Made by a program: the position numbers and the translations under genes. DNA of 64,000 bases. Source: Ziziphus jujuba. Lineage: Eukaryota > Streptophyta > Magnoliopsida > Rosales > Rhamnaceae. The first letter of the stretch is position 1, and each line of letters starts with the position of its first letter. This document shows positions 1 to 10,399 of the stretch, piece by piece. The notes under the pieces are model-generated. The model did no database searches and had not been told where the DNA came from. It saw only the letters and a list, made by a program, of their open reading frames with translations. The stretch lies in NCBI RefSeq assembly GCF_031755915.1, contig NC_083379.1:12633501-12697500 (forward strand), read 5' to 3'.

Positions 1-184
1 GGGACAAAAATACCCTTGATAAAATTGAAAATTACACAAAATCTTTCCTTTCTTCTACACAGCCGTTCGTTCGTGGGGGTGGGGTTTATACAAAACTGTT
101 CGTGGGGTTTCTCTAAACTCTTTGCATCTCATCGCCTCTCACTCTCAATTTTTTGTATTTTCTCAGATCTCAAACTAAAATCAG

Positions 185-743
185 GTAAAAATTTTATCTT
201 TTTTCTTATTAGATGAAAGTAAGGAAATATGTATTTTTTTTGTTTTTTCTCTTTCTATTTTTTCTTGTAAGTTTTATTAGTTTAGGGTTTTTTAAGCTTT
301 TTATTTGATATGGGTATGCAAGAAATTGATTTATGAGATGTTCTATGTGATTTTAAAGATACTTTAGGTGGCATATGGTTTGAAAATGGGAGAAATTTTG
401 TGTAAAACTGAAAAATCGCGAAAAACAGTAAAAACAAAGGAAATTTGGCGAAAAAGATTAATTTCCGCCAATTTCCTCCAGTTTGTCAGTTTTCGCAAAT
501 TTCCGCCAATTTTCTGCCAATTTTCCGCCAGTTTTCCGCCAGTTTTCCGCCATTTTTCCGCCAGTTTTCCGTCAGTTTTCCGCCAATTTTCCGCCAGTTT
601 TCCGCCAGTAGGAAAAAGCTATATTTGGCCCGAAAAAAAAAACAGAATCAACTTTTTTAATACAGTTAATATGTTTGTTTAATATTATTCAAAATTTTAT
701 ATATTTATTGATTTAGTTTAACGTTATTCATTTAATTTTGTAG
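185..743 (+). other. Predicted 5'UTR intron of the transposase gene
   Basis: A donor (ATCAG|GTAAAAAT) at 184/185 and an acceptor (TTTTGTAG|TCAAATGG) at 743/744 bracket a T-rich stretch. The ATG follows only four bases after the acceptor. The same donor and acceptor occur in the right TIR, which supports real use. The intron contains the 11-bp minisatellite. Inferred from sequence only. Confidence 0.6.
499..608 (+). repeat. 11-bp minisatellite in the left TIR
   Basis: About ten head-to-tail copies of an 11-base unit close to AGTTTTCCGCC, with variants such as TTCTGCC and TTCCGTC, lie inside the predicted 5'UTR intron. An inverted counterpart lies at 4541-4662. Candidate roles are transposase or host-factor binding or a splicing enhancer; none is demonstrated. 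Confidence 0.85.
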
Positions 744-747
744 TCAA

Positions 748-3319
748 ATGGAAGATGATGACATTGTAATTGCGGTTTTATACAATGGAACATTGGTACA
801 AAATGATAGTGGTGATTGGGAATATCGAAATGGTAAAAATATAATGGTTTCCGTCGGCAAGAGATGCACAAAATCAGAGTTAGAGGATGAGATTTTCAAT
901 TCTATTGAGATAGATCGAAATGAATATTTATTTGCTAAAGCTAAAATGGATGTATGGACGATGTGCAGAAAAGTTGGATCCTACAGAAATACGATGTGAT
1001 AGGGATGTGAAATGCTTTCTTCAAGAAGTGAGGAATGGAGGGATGACAATGATGCGGCCTCCATTGTATGTTGAGGTGATTTCAAAAGTTGAACATGTAT
1101 GTAGAAATGTTCATCAAACAGCATTTGCTTCGGATAGTGGGAGTAATCTTCATTCTTTTTCTTGTCCTTCAATTGGCGGTCGTCTACCACAAGCTTCCGG
1201 TACTGAACCAATTCAGGCTACATCTCAGGAAATTATGGTTCAAGAAACTCAGTTTAGAGATCAAGTTTATGTTCGTGGGGGGGCCTGGACATCATTTAAC
1301 ATTCACGAAGGAGTTGATGTTGGAGGTGACTATGCTGAACGGTTTCCTAACGACGAGGAGTATGAGCAGTTGCATCATATTGATCATGATGAGAATTACA
1401 ATGCAGCAGGGGATGATGTTGGTCATAATGATGTAGATTTTGATCATGAGTTGCCGGATAATGATAATGATATGCATCCTGAAATGAACAATGAAGGAGT
1501 TGATGATGTTAGGGTTCATCGTGCTACAAGTGACCACATATCATCGAGCAACAGAAGTGGTTCTATGGCCATATTTTCGTCAAAGTTCACTGGCTGTGAG
1601 AGCATAGTAGTTGGACAATTATTTCGCAACAAACGTGACCTACAGAATAAACTGAGTATCTATTGCATGCGAGAAAATAAGGAGTTCAAGGTGACACGAT
1701 CAACTACACAACGGTATGAGGTTGTATGCTTGGAAAATACTTGTAAATGGCGACTACGTGCAACCACATTTAAAAATGGAAAAATATTTGTTGTGAGAAT
1801 TTTTGATAATGTACACAGTTGCTCGTTAGATATCGTGCATCGAGAAAACAAGCAAGCCAGTAGCCGGGTTATCGGGCAATGTATCAAATCTAAATATGAA
1901 GGTATTACACGTGTTTACAAACCCAAAGAAATTCAACATGATTTTTTGCAGAAATATGGGGTGAATATAAGCTACAACAAAGCATGGAGAGGTAAAGAGT
2001 ATGCACTTAACAGTGTTAGGGGATCTCCAGAGGAGAATTTTGCTAAGTTACCTGCCTACTGTTTTGAGTTAGTGTCGAAGAACCCTGGGACTGTTACACG
2101 TATCAAAACAGACGATAATAACAATTTTGTATATTTCTTTATGGCGATTGGAGCAAGCATTAGGGGATTTAAATCCCACATAAGATCCGTATTGGCTATT
2201 GATGCAACTACATTGAAAGGGAAATACAAAGGGTACATGTATATTGCATCGGGCATGGATGGCAATAAGCAAATATATCCTTTGGCTTTCGGCATTGGAG
2301 ATGGAGAGAACGAGCAAGCATATACATGGTTTTTCCAAAACCTGAAGGATGCCATCGGAGATTTTCCAGATTTGGTGTTTGTGAGTGACAGACACCCCGC
2401 TATTGAAAGGGCATTACGTAAAGTTTTTCCCAATGCATACCATGCGTTGTGCACGTACCATATAAGCAGAAATATTAAAGCAAATGGACATGCGAAAGAT
2501 GAATCAATAATACAATGTTTCATGCTCGCAGCTAGTGCATATTTGGTTGAAGATTTTGAGTTTTATATGGGGCAAATTGAGGCAAAAAACATTAGGGCTG
2601 CCCAGTACATTCGATCATGTGACCCTACAAGGTGGGCACGTTCTCTTTATCCATGTAGAAGGTACACTATCATGACCACCAATATTGCAGAAAGCTTGAA
2701 TGGCATTCTGCTAGATGCTAGAGAGATGCCAATAGTAGCATTAATAGAGCACATACGGGATTTACTGCAAAGGTGGTTTTATGAGCGACGTACTGCAGGT
2801 GCAAAATTGACAAAGCCTGTGACTGACCATATGGAAGAGCAACTCAAACTACAAAATTTGGAGTCCATCGGACTACGTGTGAAAGCCATTAATATGCATG
2901 AATTTCTTATGGAAGGTGGGAGTTTGAGGGGTACAGTTAATCTCCAATCAAAAACATGCTCATGCAAAGTCTTCGATCTTGATCAATATCCTTGTGATCA
3001 TTGTATTGCCGCTTGCAGAGACCGAAAAATTGCTCCTTATGGCATGTGTTCTCATTACTACACCGCGGATGCATATCGTGCAGCTTATGCTGAGTCCATT
3101 TATCCTTTGTTAGATGAAAAACAGTGGCATGTCCCGGATGACGTGGCAAGTCGCATTGTTCTTCCACCAAGATGGACACGTAGGCGAGCCGGTAGACCAA
3201 GGGTGCAACGCATACCATCCGAAGGTGAAGATGTTATTGGACGTAGATGTAGCCGATGCGGTGGTGTTGGACATTATAGGCAGAGATGTACGAATCCATT
3301 GTCTTATGCTTCGAATTAG
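748..3319 (+). CDS. mudrA-like MULE transposase (apparent +1 frameshift near 920-975)
   Basis: The transposase excises and reinserts the element in the nucleus. The first frame opens at ATG 748 and ends at 999; the main frame runs to 3319 and is open from at least 920 (799 residues). In the main frame, numbered from its Met at 920, there are a MuDR-type DNA-binding domain (about 220-310), the MULE catalytic domain with AIDATTLKGKYKG near 425 and FVSDRHPAIERAL near 486 (two of the DDE acids), a SWIM zinc finger (CSCKVFDL..CDHC, about 678-700) and a C-terminal CCHC knuckle (CSRCGGVGHYRQRC, about 775). The conserved run LDPTEIRCDRDVKCF is in the second frame while the N-terminal part is in the first, so one base is gained or lost around 925-960; no convincing small intron fixes it. 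Family assignment is firm; activity is not. Confidence 0.9.
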
Positions 3320-3329
3320 AAAGTTTTAA

Positions 3330-3640
3330 TTTAGTGTTATGGTTTAATATGTTTTGATAATTATTTCATATCTTTTTTTTTTTTGAATTTAATCCTAAAT
3401 GAAAAGATGCTTTCTGGAATTGATTTTCAATCTTTAGTTTACATATCATTTTATGAAATGTCCAAATGATTTTGAAAATAAAAACAAACATATATTAATT
3501 TTATTTTTATTTAAAATGGTTATTGATTTTAAATGTCACTACATTTTTTGTTAATTCCATCTTCATCTTATATAATATTTGTCTCCACTCCCAATTTTTT
3601 TTATCCTACTATTAACTTATATAATCTATTAGAAATTGAT
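3330..3640. other. 3' flank of the transposase gene, non-coding
   Basis: AT-rich DNA downstream of the transposase stop, with T-runs and no supported ORF. It would carry the 3'UTR and polyadenylation signals. Confidence 0.5.
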
Positions 3641-3890
3641 TTTCCAAGTGGAGGAAATTAGTTTCTAATAGGAGTAAAAATTATTCAACAATTTCCGCTT
3701 GGAGGAAATGTTTTCCAACAGGAGGAAAACTATTTCCGCTTGGAGGAAAATTTTTCCACCTGGCGGAAATTTATCAAGAGGCTTCAATTTTTCTTCATAT
3801 GGGATTTCCGACTGGAGGAACGTTTTTCCTCCATTTTTCCTCCAGTAGGAAAATTTTTCGGCCTATAGGAAATATTTCCGACAAGCGGAA
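3640..3890. repeat. Dispersed GGAGGAAA / TTTCCGC palindromic motif cluster in the MULE interior
   Basis: About a dozen copies of GGAGGAAA or GGCGGAAA alternate with their inverse TTTCCGC/TTTCCTCC, often as short palindromes such as TTTCCGCTTGGAGGAAA. The core GGCGGAAA is the complement of the TIR minisatellite core. The cluster sits between the two convergent genes. A shared binding site is an inference. Confidence 0.7.
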
Positions 3891-4129
3891 AATTTTTTAA
3901 AATTTGCAATTGAGCTCTTAAGGCGTTTGTGCATAACGGAATTATAATAAATAAACATGGCACATTTCCTATAAGGTCAATTACTTATCATTACATCAAT
4001 ACCACATTGTTATCTTTGTTAAATGAACATTATAAGCCACCATTATATTTACAATTAAAAGTCAAATATAATAAATAATATGCATCTATAAACATGAAAA
4101 AAGGAAAGAAAAAAGCATCACCACGCAGC

Positions 4130-4402
4130 TCATATGCTAAGTTCTTTGTTGTAAACCTCATATGCATACTTCTTCCTAAAGAACTCCATGTTATCTTGTG
4201 TGAATGTCAATGGTAATCTAGCATGTAAGAATTCGATGGTCTTGAGTGTAAATATGCCACAGTCCTCTAACTCTGATTTTGTGCATCTCTTGCCGATGGA
4301 AACCATTACATTTTTACCATTTCGATATTCCCAATCACCACTATCATTTTGTACCAATGTTCCATTGTATAAAACCGCAATTACAATGTCATCATCTTCC
4401 AT
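4130..4402 (-). CDS. Second MULE ORF sharing its N-terminus with the transposase (mudrB-like position)
   Basis: A 90-codon ORF reads inward from the right TIR. Its first 47 residues (MEDDDIVIAVLYNGTLVQND and onward) are nearly the same as those starting at 748, because the inverted repeats reach into coding sequence. After KSELED it continues into a unique tail (IFTLKTIEFLHARLPLTFTQ...). The upstream acceptor and 5'UTR intron are duplicated too, so a spliced transcript from the right TIR promoter is plausible. The position mirrors mudrB of maize MuDR, but no homology to MURB is claimed. It could equally be a truncated read-through of the TIR with no function. Confidence 0.5.
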   Translation of the reverse strand: MEDDDIVIAVLYNGTLVQNDSGDWEYRNGKNVMVSIGKRCTKSELEDCGIFTLKTIEFLHARLPLTFTQDNMEFFRKKYAYEVYNKELSI

Positions 4403-5135
4403 TTGACTACAAAATTAAATGAATAACGTTAAACTAAATCAATAAATATATAAAATTTTGAATAATATTAAACAAACATATTAACTGTATTAAAAAAGTT
4501 GATTCTGTTTTTTTTTTCGAGCCAAATATAGCTTTTTCCTATTGGCGGAAAACTGGCGGAAAACTGGCGGAAAATTGGCGGAAAACTGGCGGAAAACTGA
4601 TGGAAAACTGACGGAAAAATGGCGGAAAACTGGCGGAAAATTGGCGGAAATTTGCGAAAACTGACAAACTGGAGGAAATTGGCGGAAATTCATCTTTTTC
4701 GCCAAATTTCCTCCGTTTTTACTGTTTTTCGAGATTTTTCAATTTTACACAAAATTTCTCCCATTTTCAAATCATATGCCACCTAAAGTATCTTTAAAAT
4801 CACATAGAACATCTCATAAATCAATTTCTTGCATACCCATATCAAATAAAAAGCTTAAAAAACCATAAACTAATAAAACTTACAAGAAAAAATAGAAAGA
4901 GAAAAAACAAAAAAAATACATATTTCCTTACTTTCATCTAATAAGAAAAAAGATAAAATGTTTACCTGATTTTAGTTTGAGATCTGAGAAAATACAAAAA
5001 AATGAGAGTGAGAGGCGATGAGATGCAAAGAGTTTAGAGAAACCCCAAGAACAGTTTTGTATAAACCCCACCCCCACAAACGAACGGCTGTGTAGAAGAA
5101 AGGAAAGCTTTTGTAGATAAGGGTACTTTAGTCCA
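4263..5135 (-). repeat. Right terminal inverted repeat of the MULE
   Basis: Inverse copy of 1-887. It includes the complement of the ATG (4400-4402), the acceptor, the intron with its minisatellite (4541-4662), the donor near 4967 and the untranslated leader. The element probably extends some bases past 5135; the exact end cannot be set because the opposite terminus is outside the window. Confidence 0.88.
4541..4662 (-). repeat. 11-bp minisatellite in the right TIR
   Basis: About ten copies of the complement unit near GGCGGAAAACT, matching the array at 499-608 in order of variants, as expected for duplicated TIRs. Confidence 0.85.
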
Positions 5136-5149
5136 AACGGGTAAAATAT

Positions 5150-6423
5150 TGGTTAGTTTTTAAAAAAATAAAAAAATTTGCTATTTTTCTAAAATGCAAT
5201 TGTAAAGTGGCTAGTTATCGAAAAAACCCTAATTATAAATCATCCACTCTTCCTTAAACTAACGTCACATCTCCAATCCAACTAAAAACAAGGAAAAACA
5301 TGCATCTTATCTTCAACCAAAAGCAACAACAAATTAAGGAGAAAATTCACTGATGGTGTAATCGATTAGACAAGTACATCTATAAGTACTTTTCAAAGTC
5401 AAACCAAATGCATTCCACCGTCCAGCTTGCGCACAAGGATCTTTTCTATTTCTTTCGAAATATAAGATCTCAATTTGGGTAAACCAAATGCTTTTATACC
5501 AATTTTTTAGATTTAATGGCTAAAATTATTCTATATCATCATCAAGAATCTCATTAGTTATTAGTGGATGCTAATTTCTCTATATAATTTAGAATTCAAA
5601 ATACATTAATAAAATATGTCTAATTGATTATTTAAAGAAAAAAACAATTTTAGAATATTGTCGAAATAATATATAATAGATTTTTCATGATACTTATCTT
5701 TTAAAAGTCTTTAAAATAAAATGAAAACATATATATGCATGCAATTGCAAATTCAAGTTGTTAAAAGAAAACATATTACTCAACACTCTTAGTCAACACA
5801 TTAAAAATATTTAAATTTTATTCTATATTCATATGCCAACTCAATTTCAGAAGCTGGGGCTGCATGTACACATTTCCCTATGTGATGTCATCATATGTGC
5901 ATTTGTATTACATTTTCCCCCAAACGGATTAATATATACAAGGAAAAAATTCATTGATCAATGCTGTTATTGGCCACACAAGTAAATTCATTTCATTCCC
6001 AAACGTTAATTAGAATTTTCAACAGTGCACGTAACTAGAAAAGATATAAATTTATCTCATGGCTAACAAAATAAATGGACAACAAGAGTTTACACGGATG
6101 ACGGATTAAGACGTACTTGATATTCTTGACCTTGAGCAATTCTAATATTTTACCATTATTTATGCTTGAATCTATCTAGGATGCTTCTCTTGTGAAAAAT
6201 AAATAAATAAATAAATGCAGAATCCGTCCACTAGAGGCGTTTCCTCGGAATTCGTCCAGCTAATTTTCCGATGCTAGCTATCTGCCTATGATATGTTGAC
6301 CTTAATAGATAATTAAAGCCACTGTTCTGGTGAATATTCTATATATAAACTGACGTATATTTGTAGATTCTTGGGGCACATACCTCAACCTGTGTACATC
6401 ATGACCGGAAAGCTGAGGCTGAT
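5150..6423. other. Intergenic DNA between the MULE and the PP2C gene
   Basis: AT-rich with no supported ORF. The last few hundred bases are the likely 3'UTR of the minus-strand PP2C gene. A short (AAAT)n run lies near 6200. Confidence 0.5.
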
Positions 6424-9400
6424 TTAGTGGAACATTACAATCACACAGGATATATCATCGTTGCTTTTTCTGGATAAAGCTTCTCTAACTAACTTCTTAG
6501 ATGCTTCCTGGGCATCATCTATTTTTCGAATACATTCTAATGCCTCTTTGTTTGACATCACCTGCATAAATTAAGCACAAAGAGATCAATATATAATAAA
6601 TGGCTTCCAATCTCCCAATGATGCATTTAAACTGCACCTTATTAATTTGTCTCAATTTTATTTCGCTTCTTAGTAGGATAGTAATTGGATAATTGCATGC
6701 ATTCATTTCCTTTTTAGTTTTTGATGCAAAAATATACTAAAAACTACTTACTTTCGTTATGCTATTAATCAATTTGTCAGCCACTTCCACACTAATTTAG
6801 CGTCAGCAAAAATCAATTATATTTCCTGCTTCAACAATGAGAGTGACTTCCAAGTTACCACAATATATTATGCTTAACAAACTCCAATGGAACTTTTTAA
6901 ACAGAGAAATGAAAAATCATCTATCCCTCTTAGCCATGTTGTCAAATAAATTTAATCCACGTAAAATCTATCCTTGTACAATTTTCTGTTTTCTGTTATG
7001 GTCCTAGTTTTTGGAATCTCAAATGATTTTATTACAAATTCCCAACATTAAGATTTCTCTGTTTTGTTCATCCTAATGTATGTATGATATTAAATCATTA
7101 ATCAAGGACAAAAATCTTTCATTAAATAAAGAAAACTTCAATCTTACTTTCCACAGGCCATCACTAGCCAAAATGATGAATTCACTATCTTTATCAACAC
7201 TTTCAACCCTAACATATGGTTCTGATGTAATATGCTCTTTCACTTCCACATCTCCGAATGCCCTTGTCATGGCTAGCTGGCCATCTACGCGTGGAACATT
7301 TCCTAAAAAGCAGAATACAGAGCAAGGATCACTCATGTAGCTCCAGTTTTTGACTTGGAAATCAAAAATGGAGCGTGAGAAATAAAGATTATAGTAAGGA
7401 ATCTTGTTTTAAGGTTTACCATTTACATAAAGCATTCCATCCAAATGAAAGACACTAAATAGAAGTATATCTAATATCCCAAAAGTTCAACTCAACCGTC
7501 ACAACATATATTCCAAGGAAAGAAGGAGAATCATTCTAAGAATACCCAAAACAAAACCTTTATGAAATGGTAATAATATAAGAACACCAATTTTCTCTAA
7601 AATTAACTTGGAAATTATGTACCAGGAGCTTTAGACACAAATCCACCTCTGCTCTCAACAAGCTCTTTCTCCTTTTGTGGCTCATGATCTACAGTGATCT
7701 GTTTTGCTTGACCATTTCGGCACAAAATAGCCCGAGAGTCCCCTACATTGGCTATGATTAGCTTTTCTTGATCGATTAATGTTGCAGTAACTGCTGTTGA
7801 GCCTCCTCGAGAACCAATCATCATTTCCAAAATATCATCGTCTGTAGCCTTGTATGCTCTCTTGACGGCATCTTTTGGGTTTGTCCAGAAATCAGGCTAC
7901 TCAATTTAACATCGTAGAACAACAAAAGTTTTCAGCTCAATACATTATGCAGAACATAAAACATACTTAAAGATACATATGGAATCTAAAAGAACAAATT
8001 GAGTGCACTTACCTCGCTTAGTATGTTATCAAATAGATGGCTTTGCAAGTATTCTGCAACATCACGACCTGAGTGGCCATCAAAAATTGCGTATAATCCT
8101 ACCTCATGGCCATTGACTTTCCTATTTTCTGCCACAATATAATCTTCCATTCCATGGTCCATTTTTCCTTGTACCAAATGGAATCCATGGGTTACATGTC
8201 GACTTACTAACTCCTTATCGTCTTCTTCATCTTCCCTGGACAAATGGTGTCCTAAATTTTCCTAAGGCATTCATATCATAGATTTTAAAATAAGGAAAGT
8301 GACAGAAGATATAGAAAAGTATATAAATTTGCAGAATTATTCCGTAGAGAAGAATCAGTTCTATTTTATCTTTAACGAGTTCGTGGACATATTATTAGGA
8401 AATAGAGTATGGACCAAAATCTCTCATTATAGTCAAAGGAACCAAGGAAAAAATTGAAAATCTTCATAAATTGAACCATCCCTGAAACTCTATTAACTTC
8501 AAGGCTATAAAAATGGCATTGTCTTATTTGACCAGGAGCAGGGGAATTCAGATAATTTAAAGAATATTAATCTATGGATCTGACAAGCAATGAATTAACT
8601 TAATCCAAAATACTACATTCTCAATTCCTGCCCTGTTTTCAATTATAACAAAATAAATGCCAACCTATATACTTTCCCTGATCATAGAGACAACTGGTTA
8701 GATTAACGCAAGTCGATGAAAGAATTTTTTTACCTGCGTTTTAAACAAATACATTAAGAACTAATATTTTTGTTTTTCCATATCACCTTGCAAAAGTCGC
8801 AACAATTGTATTGGACATATACCATTTTTAAGTTAAAATTTTAGGTGCTCCAGAATACTTAGAAGTGATAATATATAATGCTGAAAAGCTCTTACTATAA
8901 ATTATAAACAACATACGCATTGAGACTCAACTTGGAAAGAGCTAGACAAAAGTTTCATACATTTGCTTCATGGGAGTGCATCTTGTGTGCTTGACAAAAG
9001 TTTCATATTCACAAATGGTAAGCATAGCTCTTTTATGACATGGAATAAATATTAGCAACACCTCTGGCTGTTAGAGAGGACCGAGAATAACAGCATTACC
9101 TTTACTTTTATGAAGTCCATGTCATTTTCCAATCTTGGTTTCCTTTTCTGCATGTAAGAAAACCCATGTTCACATAGGAAAGCTTGTATTGAACTTCACA
9201 AACAGTGTAGTAAATACTTTTGACTAATTGCTTATCCAATAATTTAACATGCGACAAATGAAACCTTTTCAAAACTATACAATCAATGTCTAGTAATCAC
9301 AAAAATGAACCAGATGTTACACCATCTATACCAAACCATAATTTTCAATTTACCTGCTGCAAATAAGAATACCAAATTATTTATTCAACTAATAATTATC

Positions 9401-10306
9401 ACCAATTAACTATATAAAGGAAATTCAGCAGGAACTTAGAACTGACTGTCTTTCATAATAATCAAAGAGCAAAGTCCATTTCTCTGTTAAGACTATTTGT
9501 AGACAAACATTTGTGAAGAATATTGCTTTTATTCTTCCAAAATCTTCTTGTTAAACGATCCAGCTTTGACCTATGTCCATCTCAGTGCGAGCTGAAAATG
9601 ATTAACAGAAAAAATATTGTATATTTCATTTTTAAATACCATAGAGATTTCATTCATTTGTACCCCTAACAGGCTTTAACAGTACTAATTCGAAAAATTA
9701 ATGAAACACACAATATAAGATGAGAAATGTTAATCTCTAAACGGTGTTTTATTGAAGTTAGACACCCAATTGACTAGAGAATGGTGTCATGGTGACACAC
9801 CCAAACAACAACCAGTAGTCACATAATACACAGCATGAGCTAAAAACTTGGCAAGAAAGCCCTTAAGCACATACTATATTAATAGATGTAGATACAATAT
9901 TGACCAAGAACCTTATACCTTTACATTAATAAACCGATCCACATCATTGCCGATTTCCAATCCTGGTTTCCTTTTCTGCAAATAGGCAGTTACAACTCTA
10001 ATTAGTGTTTTAATCTCCCGGGTACAAAATAACAGTTGTTATACCCCCAACACATAAATAGTGAATCCAGCTTTCCTTGCACCGTCTACTTCCACCATTC
10101 CATAGAGATAAATAGATTTGAATAACATAATAATGATATTAACGACTATAAATAAGTGATTTAATGGGAATAAATGAGAAATGACACAGACGGATCGTAT
10201 ACACAGAAAGACCATCAGTTGATAAATTAGAACTGCTGGTACCTGCATTTCTGTATTATAACTAATAACTAATTGGAACTAAAAATGGGAAACGGGTTAC
10301 CTTCAT
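6424..10306 (-). CDS. Protein phosphatase 2C (PPM-type Ser/Thr phosphatase), clade-F-like
   Basis: Metal-dependent Ser/Thr phosphatase, probably cytosolic or nuclear. Proposed coding exons: 10306-10301 (start codon plus one), 9975-9919, 9147-9100, 8261-8013, 7896-7623, 7302-7148 and 6561-6424. All have GT-AG borders and join in frame to 927 bp (308 residues). Motifs: [16 protein letters not shown] at 61-78, AIFDGHSG with Asp98, [33 protein letters not shown] (Asp229), ILASDGLWK (Asp259) and SNDDISCV (Asp298/299), so the metal-binding Asp set is intact. The THGFHLV-GK-HxMEDY signature resembles plant clade-F PP2Cs (WIN2/PIA1 relatives). Exons 2 and 3 are two versions of one short exon beginning KRKP. 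The conserved core from 8261 onward is secure; the three small 5' exons are inferred from splice sites and phase only. Confidence 0.87.
8262..9918 (-). other. PP2C introns flanking the duplicated exon
   Basis: Two introns, 9148-9918 (771 bp) and 8262-9099 (838 bp), AT-rich and without ORFs. Both KRKP exons are preceded on the minus strand by a TGCAG acceptor, so the duplication included the splice site. Confidence 0.55.
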
Positions 10307-10326
10307 GTCTGACGAATCTTCTGCAT
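10303..10326 (-). promoter_or_regulatory. Upstream ORF overlapping the PP2C start codon (ATGA)
   Basis: A seven-codon ORF (ATGCAGAAGATTCGTCAGAC then ATGA) ends in a TGA sharing three bases with the proposed PP2C ATG. Such overlap can allow reinitiation or dampen translation. It depends on the first-exon model being right. Confidence 0.4.
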
Positions 10327-10342
10327 CTTCTTCCAGAGCGGG

Positions 10343-10344
<2 letters not shown>

Positions 10345-10384
<40 letters not shown>
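10345..10384. repeat. (GA)n microsatellite in the PP2C 5' leader
   Basis: An uninterrupted AG dinucleotide run followed by GGGAGAGAG, read as (CT)n on the gene strand. CT-rich leaders near transcription starts are common in plants (Y-patch-like). Confidence 0.85.
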
Positions 10385-10399
10385 TGAGACTGAGAAAGG

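Larger units (their letters stand above)
1..887 (+). repeat. Left terminal inverted repeat of the MULE
   Basis: Base 1 to about 887 matches, in inverted orientation, the segment from about 5135 down to 4263. The match includes the leader, a 5'UTR intron, a minisatellite and the coding start of the transposase ORF. It stops just after codon 46, where the two copies diverge. TIRs of this length with promoter function are typical of MULEs; extension into codons is less usual. The true outer end is cut off by the window. Confidence 0.9.
1..5135. mobile_element. Mutator-like (MULE/MuDR-type) DNA transposon, nearly complete
   Basis: Two long inverted repeats (1-887 and 4263 to about 5135) enclose a mudrA-like transposase gene on the plus strand and a second small ORF on the minus strand, the convergent two-gene layout of maize MuDR. 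The left terminus and its 9-bp target duplication lie at or before base 1, so the outer boundary and the exact right end cannot be fixed. The repeats are highly similar with scattered substitutions, pointing to a fairly recent insertion. The transposase ORF appears to carry one frameshift, so current autonomy is doubtful. Confidence 0.9.

Noticed and set aside
920..980. A small intron joining the two transposase frames
   Set aside because: No GT...AG pair of plausible plant intron length with the right phase was found in 888-980; a one-base indel explains it better.
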